Of a DNA stretch of 64,000 nucleotides, positions 18,553 to 29,622 are shown one piece after another. The notes beneath the pieces were generated by a model that worked only from the letters and a program-made list of their open reading frames with translations, was not told the origin of the DNA and ran no database searches. The position numbers and the translations under genes are program-made. Numbering within the stretch: the stretch's first letter is position 1; each line of letters opens with the position of its first letter. Source of the DNA: Opitutales bacterium UBA5694 (lineage in GTDB: Bacteria > Verrucomicrobiota > Verrucomicrobiia > Opitutales > Opitutaceae); NCBI GenBank assembly GCA_002420185.1, contig DIHO01000018.1, forward strand, positions 1 to 64,000, read 5' to 3'.

Positions 18553-18766
18553 AAAAAGGCAGCCTCCTTCCCTGACCTGTCCTTGTTTTTATCATACTAT
18601 TTCTCCTAAAGCAAGTAATTGAATTTACTATCAAAATTCCCTCCGAATCAAATCGGAAAAATCGAATTTTTTATCATTTTAAAGGGAGGATTTTGCGCTC
18701 TCTTTTTCCATAGAGTTACTTGCGTGACCGATTTACAGAAAAACCAAATCATTTTGCAGCTTAAAG
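18553..18766. other. A+T-rich intergenic stretch, nothing recognised
   Basis: Between the recombinase remnant and the EamA gene end. It does not contain the missing C-terminal recombinase motifs in any frame I could read. Confidence 0.4.
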
Positions 18767-19636
18767 TTAAACAATAAAATCTCTTTTGTAGGAGGCAACG
18801 AATACGGCAGAGGCGATAAGGACTCCGCCAATCGCCAATCTGCTTAAATCTCCTGCCGAAAGTACGCCTACTTCACCAAAAATGAACAAGGAGAAGAATA
18901 AGGCTAGAGGGACCACGGCATTATTAAATGCGGCAAGAGTGCCAGGGTTGCAAAGTACGGCCCCCTTGTTCCAGAGGAAGAAGCCTAAGCCAGAAGCAAA
19001 GAAGCCCAAGTAAAAAATAGATTGCCATTGGTTTGCGTTTATAGCGAGTGAAGCTTGATCGGCGAAAAACAAACTACTAGCCCAAGCGAAGACCGTACCT
19101 CCAAAAGTTAACATAGAAAATACAGCTGTATGATTAATTGATGCATGACTTTGTTTCCAGTCTCTGTAGGCGATTTGTCCAAATGCGAAGGACAGGCCTG
19201 CGATTTGCATTAGAATAAATCCGAGCCAAATGTCTCCAGAAGGCATTCCTTTTGCCTTAATTGTGGCGGCACCGCAGACTGAAAGTACTGCCGCTAGTAG
19301 ATGGCTATAAGTGAACTGACGTTTCCGGAAGTCATTTATAAGTACGACGTAAACAGGAGTCATTATAGAAAACAGCGCAACTAGGTGTGAAGGGAGATAT
19401 TGGTAGGATTTCATATAGCAAACATACATGAGACCAAATTGAATAGCTCCATAGGTGAAAAGCCGAAATGAGTTTATGCCCCAAATTAACTTTGGGCGGA
19501 AGAAAGGTAAGAATAGTAAAGTTGCGCAACCTAGGCGTACGGTAGCGACAAAAAATGGATCAACGCCGGAAAGGGTGCTCCCAATTAAGCCAAAAGAAAA
19601 GGCCCATATGAAAGATACAATGGCTAGGTATAACAT
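18767..19636 (-). CDS. EamA/DMT-family transporter
   Basis: A 289-residue membrane protein with about ten hydrophobic helices in two similar halves, the drug/metabolite transporter (RhaT/YdcZ-like EamA) pattern. 'SFIWAFSFGLIG' opens repeat 1 and 'AGLSFAFGQIAYRDWKQ' repeat 2. 'YLPSHLVALFSIMTPVYVVL' is the typical end of repeat 1 with its conserved Pro. The substrate (amino acid, nucleobase, cofactor precursor or export of metabolites) cannot be read. It follows the TonB-dependent receptor after 46 bp, so outer-membrane uptake and inner-membrane transport may be coupled. Inside the tRNA-Val element. Confidence 0.8.
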   Translation of the reverse strand: MLYLAIVSFIWAFSFGLIGSTLSGVDPFFVATVRLGCATLLFLPFFRPKLIWGINSFRLFTYGAIQFGLMYVCYMKSYQYLPSHLVALFSIMTPVYVVLINDFRKRQFTYSHLLAAVLSVCGAATIKAKGMPSGDIWLGFILMQIAGLSFAFGQIAYRDWKQSHASINHTAVFSMLTFGGTVFAWASSLFFADQASLAINANQWQSIFYLGFFASGLGFFLWNKGAVLCNPGTLAAFNNAVVPLALFFSLFIFGEVGVLSAGDLSRLAIGGVLIASAVFVASYKRDFIV

Positions 19637-19682
19637 TTCATCATTTCCAACGCCTTGAGGCTGTATGCTCGTAATTGTCTTT

Positions 19683-21578
19683 TTACCACTGGCAGATCAT
19701 CCCAACCGATAGTTGATCACTTCGCCCCGGAGTGCCTGGAATTTCCTGAAAGTTGTTATCCCAAGGTTTATCAAGAGCGAAGAATACCTCCAAGTCTTTA
19801 GCAGGGTTTGGGTAGAAGCTAATTCCAAGATGGCTGAAGAGTGCGTGGTTTGCCCCAGTCCTAAGTGAGTTTCTTCGATGATCGCGCCATTCGTTGTCCA
19901 GGCGTATTTCAAACTTCTCGTTTAAGTTATAAATAATTCCCAAAGTCGCTCTATGCTTTGGGAAATTTAGAGCGTAGAAACTACCGACCACGGCTGGATT
20001 GCTGTAGTCCTCATTCTTTCTTAAATATGCATAACTCGCGATGGCTTCGAGTCTATCCCACTGTCTAGATCCTATTACCTCAAAGCCAAAAGTTTTGAGA
20101 TCCATATTTTCAGCGGAGCGTGCACCCGATCCTGAATATGTCCAATCCACCAAATCTTCATCTCCTCTGTAAAAGATTGCACTATTAAGTTTCCAGTCTG
20201 AGCAGTTACGGTTATAACCGATCTCTATATTTTTCGAAGTTTCACGAAGCAAATCGTGATTACTACGGAAGAGACCACCAGTTTCACTTCCTCCTATCGC
20301 ACCATAGCCGACCACTTGTGTCGTGTCGGCGAAAGAGAGGTAAGTACGCTGTGATTGACCTTCGCCTTGGACTGTCAACATACTTATTTCTGCCATTGGA
20401 GAAAATTCTGAACCATCGCGATTGGTGTCGTCTAAAGAGGCACCGGCTTTAAACATCACACTTGTTTTATCGTCCAACTTATGACGGTATTCTGGAAGAA
20501 GGCTCAGCTTGCGATAGTTCCGACGGGTGAAATCACCTTTTTCTAGAGCGCTTGATTCTATGTGGTCAGCGGTCAATTGTAAGTTGTAGTTTAGCGATAA
20601 TTTATGATCGATTCTACGGACTCCAGATAACCCAAATGCAAGAGCTTCGGTTTGATGGACAAAGTTATTGTTCGGAGAAAAGCGGTTGAAGATATAGTGG
20701 TCGTTATTCTTCCGATAGTATGCACTAGCTTCCCAATTACTATCTTCAGCATAGCCTTGTTGATGATTAACGATGAAGAGGCTTGTTTGTATGTCTTCTG
20801 TTTCGTAAGGGTTGAAAGCGGTATACTGATCACCGGTATACATACCGAATTGTCCAAAGAACTTGGATTGGTAACCGGAGAAGAAATCCGTTTGTGACTG
20901 AGGTCCGATTATTTGAATCCTCGCAGTCGCTCGCTTAAAATTATGATCGCTATAGCTTACGGTTCCATCGCTTTCAGATCTTGAGAATTCCGTTTCATAG
21001 CCAATGGTCCATGGGCTATTTTCATCAAGCGGTTGGATATGGGCGTTATGAATTCGTTGGAAGTTCAGCTGATTATCGCCTACACCTAGTGTTGTACTCC
21101 CGCCATTTCTCATCTGGCTCCATTTGTAGGAGATGGTTGCTGCCGTACTATTAAATCCACGAAACGCGTTGTCGACGCCCGTGTAAACATTAGGTTCCCT
21201 GAGCATCTCTGGGGCGATAGGTAATTCAGTGGAGTAGTGTCCAGTTTGTGGATCAAAAAGTGTGGCCGCACCTACTTGAAATCCAGTTGCTTCAAAGATA
21301 CCGCCACGAATGTTAACGTCACCCTGAGCTTCCGCCATATTACGCGATTGGAAATCAATACGAGGGTCGAAGTCTAGGTTAGAAACAACAGATTCAAAAG
21401 TGGCTGCGGGACGAAGGTTCGCAGTTCTTTGAGTACGTACGGTTAAAGTCGGAAGGGGATAGTTATCAAAAGTACTGTCGCTTGCCGCTATTATTGGTTC
21501 GGGATTGCAGAGACTGAACTTGAAAGCTATGAGTGAAAGTAGAATAAAATGTGCTGTTCCCTGAGTAGTCATCTTCAA
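19683..21578 (-). CDS. TonB-dependent outer-membrane receptor
   Basis: A 631-residue protein with an N-terminal signal peptide (about 1-32, 'FILLSLIAFKFSLC' core). The plug domain is partly recognisable by 'AEAQGDVNIRGGIFEATGF'. The rest is alternating beta-strand-like segments with aromatic girdle residues, ending in a C-terminal Trp ('LSVGMICQW') as beta barrels require for BAM assembly. It is near the short end for the class, and there is no obvious TonB box at the mature N-terminus. Small receptors of this kind often import cobalamin or similar cofactors, but the ligand is unknown. It and msrA are divergent across 136 bp, too short to hold a cobalamin riboswitch. Confidence 0.8.
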   Translation of the reverse strand: MKMTTQGTAHFILLSLIAFKFSLCNPEPIIAASDSTFDNYPLPTLTVRTQRTANLRPAATFESVVSNLDFDPRIDFQSRNMAEAQGDVNIRGGIFEATGFQVGAATLFDPQTGHYSTELPIAPEMLREPNVYTGVDNAFRGFNSTAATISYKWSQMRNGGSTTLGVGDNQLNFQRIHNAHIQPLDENSPWTIGYETEFSRSESDGTVSYSDHNFKRATARIQIIGPQSQTDFFSGYQSKFFGQFGMYTGDQYTAFNPYETEDIQTSLFIVNHQQGYAEDSNWEASAYYRKNNDHYIFNRFSPNNNFVHQTEALAFGLSGVRRIDHKLSLNYNLQLTADHIESSALEKGDFTRRNYRKLSLLPEYRHKLDDKTSVMFKAGASLDDTNRDGSEFSPMAEISMLTVQGEGQSQRTYLSFADTTQVVGYGAIGGSETGGLFRSNHDLLRETSKNIEIGYNRNCSDWKLNSAIFYRGDEDLVDWTYSGSGARSAENMDLKTFGFEVIGSRQWDRLEAIASYAYLRKNEDYSNPAVVGSFYALNFPKHRATLGIIYNLNEKFEIRLDNEWRDHRRNSLRTGANHALFSHLGISFYPNPAKDLEVFFALDKPWDNNFQEIPGTPGRSDQLSVGMICQW

Positions 21579-21714
21579 CTTTAGTACATACTTCCTTGTA
21601 AAAAGCGATTGTTAACTAATATTATTTATGAGTTAACAAATATACTTGAAGCTGCGAGGAATCCTTATTTTTGGTTAGGTCCTACACCACTTTTAATTCG
21701 AAATAATTAATAAA

Positions 21715-22206
21715 TTGAAAAAAAAAATCCAAGAAATATTCTTAGCTGGAGGGTGTCTTTGGGGCGTCCAAGAATTTGTACGCCATCTTCCTGGAGTTGT
21801 TTCGACGCAGGCGGGTAGGGCTAATGGAAGCTTCCAGTTCCTCACGGGGCAATATGATGGCTACGCAGAATGTGTTCGGGTTTCTTTTGATACGGACACA
21901 CTTTCAGTCACCCAGTTATTGGAATATTTTTTTGAAATCATTGATCCTTACAGTGTCAACCGTCAGGGGCCCGACGTTGGCATGAGATATCGCACAGGTA
22001 TCTACAGTCGTGAGGACAATCACTTGGCTCAGGCAAAGGAATTTATAGAGTCTAGGAAGGATGCCCGGAAGATAGTCGTTGAGATTCTGCCTTTAACTAA
22101 TTACCTAAGGAGTGCGGATGAGCATCAGGAACGCCTTAAACACTTCCCTGAAGATGCCTGTCACTTGCCTAAAGAGATCTTACATAAGTATCGAAAGATC
22201 AAATAA
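21715..22206 (+). CDS. msrA: peptide methionine sulfoxide reductase MsrA (divergent)
   Basis: A 163-residue protein that should reduce methionine-S-sulfoxide. The active-site segment is 'LAGGCLWGVQE' with Cys at 14; the family norm is GCFWG, so the Phe next to the catalytic Cys is Leu. 'YFFEIIDPYSVNRQGPDVGMRYRTGIY' is the conserved substrate loop (D..N.QG.D.G.qYRT.I). The C-terminal 'HQERLKHFPEDACHLP' replaces the usual F-x-x-AEdYHQ-x-Y. The start must be TTG at 21715, right after an in-frame stop and with no clear ribosome binding site, and is followed by a run of ten A. Activity is therefore uncertain. Confidence 0.75.
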   Translation: MKKKIQEIFLAGGCLWGVQEFVRHLPGVVSTQAGRANGSFQFLTGQYDGYAECVRVSFDTDTLSVTQLLEYFFEIIDPYSVNRQGPDVGMRYRTGIYSREDNHLAQAKEFIESRKDARKIVVEILPLTNYLRSADEHQERLKHFPEDACHLPKEILHKYRKIK

Positions 22207-22350
22207 ACCTACAATAAACGGGCTTTTTAAAAGATTAGGTATTTTGAATCGGATTCCCGATACAATCCCCAGATTTCAACATATTTTATTAGTCATTCGC
22301 TGATATATATACGGAACACAATGAGTGATTCAGAAACCCTAAAACCACAC

Positions 22351-22390
22351 TTGACATGCAAGAGGTCGGCGTTTCGGAACCGCCTTCTCC
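22351..22390 (+). repeat. attR-like copy of the tRNA-Val 3' half
   Basis: 36/40 match to 17631-17670, with 21 identical bases at the left end and four mismatches in the T arm and acceptor strand. No 5' half of a tRNA precedes it, so it is not a working tRNA. The surrounding 22207-22497 has no gene I can support. Confidence 0.7.
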
Positions 22391-22497
22391 CCCAGCACCC
22401 CTCCCGTTTTTGTTCGCAAAGACAGGTCGGATCCAGCCCTGAGATTAGGAATACCTCATTTCGGAAAGAAACCCAAACACCTAGGACTTCTCCTTTA

Positions 22498-25029
22498 TTA
22501 TCGCCATTCGTGCTTTGGATACCTGCCAAGGAGCTCCTTTTTAATGCTCGGGTAAGATATAGTCCAAAAAGCTTCCAAATCATCCGTCAGTTGAACCGGT
22601 CTCATATTCGGTGCCAATATCTCTAGCTTAGGTGAGCACCGACCCTGGCACATCTTGGGCACTTGCTTCAAGTCGTAGAGCTCCTGGATCTTTGCGGAGA
22701 GCACGGGAACACCCGAATCATACCGCAGCCGGCCCGTTTTCCCATTCTTCATCTTAATTCGAAGGGGAGCTTCCTGCTCAACCACGTTTTCAACCTCAGT
22801 GCCAAACCAACTTTTAACCACTGAAAGCACTTTCTGACGCTTTAAGTCTCTAACACTCTTAGCCCCGTAGCAGCACTGCTCGATCAGCAAGCCTTTGACC
22901 TCCTCATCAAATTCATCGATATCGTATTCAGTAAAATGTGACGCTACAAATCGGACTCGTTCAAGATAAGACTCTACTTCAGCATCCCACTTGTCTAGTT
23001 TCGCTTTTCCACTTCCGACTACCTTTGCAAGCTCGCGAGCCGCCTTGCCTAAATCCACATCTAAATTTTCCTTACTCTCAATTATCAGATCACGGTAACG
23101 CACAAAGGCCCGCTCAACTACACGCTTCTGCTTTTCATCAAACACAGTTTCCGAGCCCGACTCGAACCTAGTGGGAAATAATTCATCCAGCCACTCGCGT
23201 TCTATACGTGAACAGAGATTCAGCACGGTTCTCACCTCCCCGCTCTGACTTCCGATTTCATTAATCTCACAGGCAATAAACAAGTCCGAGTCCCTAGCAG
23301 CGCTCTCACGGGCAAGAACTCCTCTTAACCCTCCCGTCATTTCCGCTCTCAAAGTCCCACGATCCAATCGTTTGCAAACTCGATCAGGAAATCCCGTCAG
23401 CAAGCATTTGACAACCAACTCTTCAGCGGCCGGAGCCTCCCGGACGAGAGAAAGATCCGCATATTGGGCATTTCTGAAAATCTGCTCCGCACCCTTCTCC
23501 ACCTGACGCACTGTCTGGGTATGAATCCCCAAGTCCTTGCAGTATCCAAGACTAAAGCCTTTGGCTTTGGCTCCACTCCACGCCCTCATTTGAGCGATCA
23601 AATCGCTGTTTGAGCAGTCCCCAAGAATCTGTTCTCGACGGGCCTGAATCGACCGGTCCACGTTTCGCAGGAGAACCCCTTTTGACTGGGCGATGGCCGC
23701 TGCGAGAGACATTTTCTCAACACAGCTGTAATAATTCGCCGCGAGCATCATAGCTCCATAACGTGGATGGAGCGTAAACTTGCTCATTTTAATCCCTTTC
23801 CCAGTGAGCCTTCCCTGCTCGTCTATTGCATTCAACATAAGCAGCAGTTCGCGAGCTTCGATCATCCGACTTTCAGAAGGCGACTCAAACCAATTGAAAG
23901 TATCCAAGCATTCTATACCTGAAGCAAGTATGGCTAGGAGCGACTCAGCCAGATCCATCCGCTGAATTTCGGGCAAATCAAACTTAGCACGCTGGGCATG
24001 ATCCCTTTCAGACCAAAGCCGAACGCATTGACCCGGAGCAGTGCGTCCCGCCCGTCCCATTCGCTGTCTAGCAGAAGCGTGACTAATCTTCTCAATCCAC
24101 AAAGTATTGATACCCCTTTGGGAATCGTAGCGGGCAATCCTGGCTTGTCCGCTATCGACCACTAGTCGAACATCGTCTATCGTGAGAGATGTTTCCGCTA
24201 CATTGGTCGAAACAATCACTTTCCGGCGATCGCAGGCGTCAATCGCCGCGTCTTGACTTCGCGGACTTAGTTCACTATGAAGCGGAAGCAATTTAAACTC
24301 TTTCGCCGAAAGGCGTTCTCCCAACGACCGGATCGTTCGACTAATCTCGAACGCTCCCGGCATAAATACTAAGACATGCCCTTCGCTTTGCTCTTTCACT
24401 GCGTTTGCGACGGACCGAGCCGCCAAATCCCAAATGGGAGTTTTGGACTGATAATTCCTCTCATCTATGTGCGAAACTTCGACAGGGAAAATGCTTCCAC
24501 TCGATCTCACGATCTTGCAGGGGTCCAAATACGCTTCCAGTCTAATCGAATCGAGCGTGGCCGACATTACGACCATCTTAAGATCTGGTCTAAGGCTCCG
24601 CTGCAGCATATTCGCCCGGGCTAGCGTCAAATCCCCGTGTAGGCTTCTTTCATGAAACTCGTCGAAAACAATACCCGCGACTCCCCTAAGCTCTGGATCA
24701 TTGATAAAGCGACGCAGCAGGATACCCTCTGTGACAAATCGAATCCTCGTTTGGCGAGAGCTCACATTCTCGTTTCGGACTTGGTAGCCAACAAGGCCTC
24801 CAAGCTTTTCCCCCATTTCGAAAGCGACGCGACGGGCTAGCATGCGAGTTGCTATCCTCCTCGGCTGAAGAACTACCAGCTCACCTTCATTCAGAAGGCC
24901 TGCTCGGTAAAGCATTTGCGGTATCTGAGTCGATTTACCCGAGCCCGTGGGCGCCTCTAGTATTATGCGGTTCTGATCGCGGCATGCTTTCAGAAACTCT
25001 ACTTCTATCTCCGAAATAGGAAGGCTCAT
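22498..25029 (-). CDS. hrpB: ATP-dependent helicase HrpB
   Basis: An 843-residue DEAH-family RNA helicase. Walker A is 'LEAPTGSGKSTQIPQML' (24-40). The DEAH box reads 'VFDEFHERSL' as is normal for HrpB, motif III is 'VVMSATLD', motif V 'VIVSTNVAETSLTIDDVRLVVDSG' and motif VI 'QRMGRAGRTAPGQCVRLW'. After the helicase core come the HA2-like domain and the HrpB-specific C-terminal region ('RRLDRGTLRAEMTGG'), ending in 'RYPKHEWR', the usual end of the family. Cellular role of HrpB is poorly known. It is divergent from typA. Confidence 0.92.
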   Translation of the reverse strand: MSLPISEIEVEFLKACRDQNRIILEAPTGSGKSTQIPQMLYRAGLLNEGELVVLQPRRIATRMLARRVAFEMGEKLGGLVGYQVRNENVSSRQTRIRFVTEGILLRRFINDPELRGVAGIVFDEFHERSLHGDLTLARANMLQRSLRPDLKMVVMSATLDSIRLEAYLDPCKIVRSSGSIFPVEVSHIDERNYQSKTPIWDLAARSVANAVKEQSEGHVLVFMPGAFEISRTIRSLGERLSAKEFKLLPLHSELSPRSQDAAIDACDRRKVIVSTNVAETSLTIDDVRLVVDSGQARIARYDSQRGINTLWIEKISHASARQRMGRAGRTAPGQCVRLWSERDHAQRAKFDLPEIQRMDLAESLLAILASGIECLDTFNWFESPSESRMIEARELLLMLNAIDEQGRLTGKGIKMSKFTLHPRYGAMMLAANYYSCVEKMSLAAAIAQSKGVLLRNVDRSIQARREQILGDCSNSDLIAQMRAWSGAKAKGFSLGYCKDLGIHTQTVRQVEKGAEQIFRNAQYADLSLVREAPAAEELVVKCLLTGFPDRVCKRLDRGTLRAEMTGGLRGVLARESAARDSDLFIACEINEIGSQSGEVRTVLNLCSRIEREWLDELFPTRFESGSETVFDEKQKRVVERAFVRYRDLIIESKENLDVDLGKAARELAKVVGSGKAKLDKWDAEVESYLERVRFVASHFTEYDIDEFDEEVKGLLIEQCCYGAKSVRDLKRQKVLSVVKSWFGTEVENVVEQEAPLRIKMKNGKTGRLRYDSGVPVLSAKIQELYDLKQVPKMCQGRCSPKLEILAPNMRPVQLTDDLEAFWTISYPSIKKELLGRYPKHEWR

Positions 25030-25180
25030 TGGATGAAGTCCAACAAAAGTGTAAAAACACGCTAGCGAAAAATCAGTCTACTTTATTACTGTAAATGGTC
25101 GATCCTGCCCATCAATCCGCTTGCCAATGGGCATACGAAGCGCCATGCCCATCGCTTTTCAGATTTCCGGGACTATCAAA

Positions 25181-26988
<1,808 letters not shown>

Positions 26989-26992
<4 letters not shown>

Positions 26993-27438
26993 TTTTCCTT
27001 TGATTCCTGCAAAGTAACTGATTCTTGAAGCAACCAGTCGCCTGCCTGCCTACGATACAATTCTATCTCAGTAGCCCGACAAGAAATGGAGAAGTAGTCT
27101 TCATTCATGAGGAGGAATACCTCCTCTAGCTCGTATTGGCTTTTACTAAAGTTAGCCGCAAGCAGGAGCCTCGGCTGGTAACCCTTGTCGCGATAACTTC
27201 TTTCGAGATGCAGTCCCTGTTGAACTCGTTTCCAAATCGATTTAAATCCGTCTGCATTCCTCGGCCCCAGGCCAAGCGACTGGGTCTCTTCGTCCCAATC
27301 TACCATTGATATATTATAAGAGAACGCCGAAAGATCGCAACTAAACCCCTGAATAAAATCAGCGAACCTTCTTGTTTCATAACCTGAAAAGCGGTCCGTT
27401 CCCGACAATTCTAAGATCAGCAAATGAGGAGGTATCAT
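26989..27438 (-). CDS. hypothetical protein
   Basis: A 149-residue soluble protein with no motif I recognise. The sequence is mixed alpha/beta-like and slightly acidic, with aromatic-rich strands ('FSCDLSAFSYNISMVDW') and a helical end. No signal peptide or membrane segment. It overlaps the typA stop by 4 bp on the opposite strand and is followed about 100 bp upstream by the exonuclease gene on the same strand. Balanced composition and clean length suggest a real gene; function unknown. Confidence 0.55.
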
Positions 27439-27541
27439 CGCCCTAGAAGACTGCAGCTATTTCGACCTAAAGCCGTGGAGCACTCGTGTCCATACTTTTG
27501 TGGGCAAAACGATTGAAACGCTTCCTTCCGTAGTCATTAGC

Positions 27542-28396
27542 TCACGTCCGCATCGACACGAGTTTCTCCAGCCGATCCCATTCCACCAAGTACCTCTCAA
27601 AATGCGATTTGCCATTCACGATTTCGTTTTCTAGCAACTGCCGCACAAGACTCTGCTCCTTCTCATAGGCTTCATCGCCGAGAAGTCCCCCAAAGTGGGC
27701 AATTCTCGCCCAAAGCAGATGGGTGGTAATAGCATCAAACTCATTATAGTTCACAATCCCCTGAAGATCGCCTCGCAACCACATTCCTGATACACTACCT
27801 CCATCTGTTTCCACTTTTCCTGGAATCCCACACAGACAAGCGATCTCGTTTAGCTTGGGCGTCTGGGCAAAACGTCCCAATATTGGTGCTAGATCTACAT
27901 TGAAATCACCGGACTGGGCGAAATAGTCAACACCCTCCCAAGGTTTATCCGGACGCTCCCCCAACCCTTCCCCAAACAGGCTGTTCACAATCGAACGCTG
28001 GATAATTATAGGTACATCTGCATTGTGCGAGTTGTATCCAACAAGTTGAGGCTTTCGCGATCCTATTGCCTTCAAAAGCGTTTGTAGAATCGACTTTTCC
28101 TTAATCTTTTCGGGGTCACTAACATCAACGGGCAGGGTAACGAGCTTGATCGAGACTTCTCCTTGACTTATCTCCCTAAAGACGCCACAAATAGATACGA
28201 TTCTGCAGAGCACGGTCTTGAGATAAGGCTCTGGCATTTCTTCAGTCGCTCCAGCCTCCAACCAAAGGCGTCTCATGGCATCTTCATTTCCCTGAGCACC
28301 TTCACCGAGAACACCATATAAAATCTCAGCTGAAAGCGGATCGGGAATCCACTCGATATCGAATGAAAAGAGGCAAGGATGAATCGTCTTAAACAC
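27542..28396 (-). CDS. predicted 3'-5' exonuclease of the PolB-like family
   Basis: A 284-residue DnaQ-like exonuclease related to the proofreading domain of B-family polymerases. Exo I is 'LFSFDIEWIPD' (D-x-E), Exo II is 'LVGYNSHNADVPIIIQRS' (N-x3-D form) and Exo III 'IVNYNEFDAITTHLLW' (Y-x3-D). All four metal-binding acidic positions are therefore present. A middle insert 'GDFNVDLAPILGRFAQTPKLNEIACLCGIPGK' is typical of this family. There is no polymerase domain. Its in vivo role is unknown; a DNA repair or RNA trimming function is possible. It diverges from the HAL2-type gene. Confidence 0.8.
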   Translation of the reverse strand: MFKTIHPCLFSFDIEWIPDPLSAEILYGVLGEGAQGNEDAMRRLWLEAGATEEMPEPYLKTVLCRIVSICGVFREISQGEVSIKLVTLPVDVSDPEKIKEKSILQTLLKAIGSRKPQLVGYNSHNADVPIIIQRSIVNSLFGEGLGERPDKPWEGVDYFAQSGDFNVDLAPILGRFAQTPKLNEIACLCGIPGKVETDGGSVSGMWLRGDLQGIVNYNEFDAITTHLLWARIAHFGGLLGDEAYEKEQSLVRQLLENEIVNGKSHFERYLVEWDRLEKLVSMRT

Positions 28397-28544
28397 GGTC
28401 GATTGCTTATCAGCTTGGCCACAAATTGTTAAGGTAATTTTTCGCCTAGGCTAATAATGCTTCGGAACTAAATCTTATGCGAATACGGGGCTAATCTTCA
28501 GTATCGACATCCTCGTAGCGACGCCTTGAGCTCTATTTCGAATA

Positions 28545-29531
28545 ATGAAGCTACAAAACGAACTCACAATCGCCAAAGAGGCAGTACGACAAGCAAGCGT
28601 ACTATGCGCTTCCGTTCAATCGAGCCTTGGTTCAGTAGTGCAATTGGACAAGGCCGACAAGTCCCCAGTTACAGTCGCCGACTACGGAGCCCAAGCTTTG
28701 GTTCTAAATATTCTGGCGGAAGCTTTCCCAGAAGATCCGGCGGTTGGCGAAGAAGATGCGGGCGAGTTACGAGACCCTGAAAACGCTCCCCTTCTCTCAT
28801 CGATCATCGAGCAAGTACAAAAAGTAGACTCTTCACTTGAAAGGAATAGAATACTCGATTCCATCGATAGAGGTTGCCATACCGGAGGCCCTTCAGGCCG
28901 ATTTTGGACACTCGATCCCATTGACGGGACGAAAGGTTTTCTTAGGGGTGACCAATATGCAGTCGCACTGGCTCTCATCATCGATGGCGAAGTAGTACTT
29001 GGCGTTCTCGGTTGCCCGAACCTAACCGTGGATCCATACGTTTCAAATCCACAAGTTGGCACCATACTTTACGCGGTAAAAGGCCAAGGTGCCTACCGAG
29101 CCCCTCGCTCGGACCTTTCAAGAGCTTTCAAGATCACATGCGATCAGATCAGTGATCCCGCCCTCGCGGTCTTCTGCGAATCGGTTGAAACCGGTCACAC
29201 CGCTCACGGGTGGTCTAAAAAGATCACCGAACTCTTAGGGTCCAAATCAAAACCCTTTCGGATTGACAGCCAGTGCAAATACGCGGCCGTTTCCCTAGGT
29301 CAGGCATCCATTTACCTCCGTCTGCCGACCAGACCCGGCTACGAGGAGAAAATTTGGGATCACGCCGCGGGCTACATTATATTAATGGAAGCAGGCGGCA
29401 GGATTTCCGATACCCTTGGACAGCCGTTAGACTTTTCTGTAGGTCGCACGCTCAGAAACAACCAAGGAATCGTCGCTACTTCATCAGGAGTTTTTGACTT
29501 AGTACTGCAGGCAACCATTGAATCCGCCTGA
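28545..29531 (+). CDS. 3'(2'),5'-bisphosphate nucleotidase (HAL2/CysQ type)
   Basis: A 328-residue lithium-sensitive-type phosphatase of the inositol monophosphatase superfamily, expected to turn PAP into AMP and phosphate during sulfate assimilation. Motif A with the first metal ligands is 'AVGEEDAGELR', motif B 'FWTLDPIDGTKGFLRGDQYAVALALI' with the D-P-I-D-G-T-K core, and motif C 'EEKIWDHAAGYIILMEAGGRISD'. The 'GTKGFLR' form and the insert between motifs A and B match eukaryotic/planctomycete HAL2 rather than SuhB. It converges on the VWA operon across 91 bp. Confidence 0.87.
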   Translation: MKLQNELTIAKEAVRQASVLCASVQSSLGSVVQLDKADKSPVTVADYGAQALVLNILAEAFPEDPAVGEEDAGELRDPENAPLLSSIIEQVQKVDSSLERNRILDSIDRGCHTGGPSGRFWTLDPIDGTKGFLRGDQYAVALALIIDGEVVLGVLGCPNLTVDPYVSNPQVGTILYAVKGQGAYRAPRSDLSRAFKITCDQISDPALAVFCESVETGHTAHGWSKKITELLGSKSKPFRIDSQCKYAAVSLGQASIYLRLPTRPGYEEKIWDHAAGYIILMEAGGRISDTLGQPLDFSVGRTLRNNQGIVATSSGVFDLVLQATIESA

Positions 29532-29622
29532 TTGCTCAAGTTGCTATCAAAACCGGTAAAAAAGTTTTAGACTATCTAGTGAAACCTCTGATGCAGGCGA
29601 AAATGAACGCCCTCACAGAACG

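Larger units (their letters stand above)
17631..22390. mobile_element. decayed tRNA-Val-integrated element (about 4.7 kb)
   Basis: The 3' half of tRNA-Val (17631-17670) recurs in direct orientation at 22351-22390 with 36 of 40 bases equal, the first 21 identical. Directly inside the tRNA end lies a broken tyrosine recombinase (18058-18552). This is the layout of an element integrated by a tRNA-targeting integrase. Cargo is an EamA transporter, a TonB-dependent receptor and msrA. The recombinase has stops and lacks its C-terminal half, and the distal repeat has mutated, so the element is probably fixed. The parts are visible; the integration history is inferred. Confidence 0.65.

Noticed and set aside
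21579..21714. Cobalamin riboswitch upstream of the TonB-dependent receptor
   Set aside because: The gap is only 136 bp and lacks a recognisable B12 box.
22351..22395. Second tRNA-Val gene
   Set aside because: Only the 3' half is present and the T arm and acceptor have mismatches; better read as a degenerate attachment-site copy.
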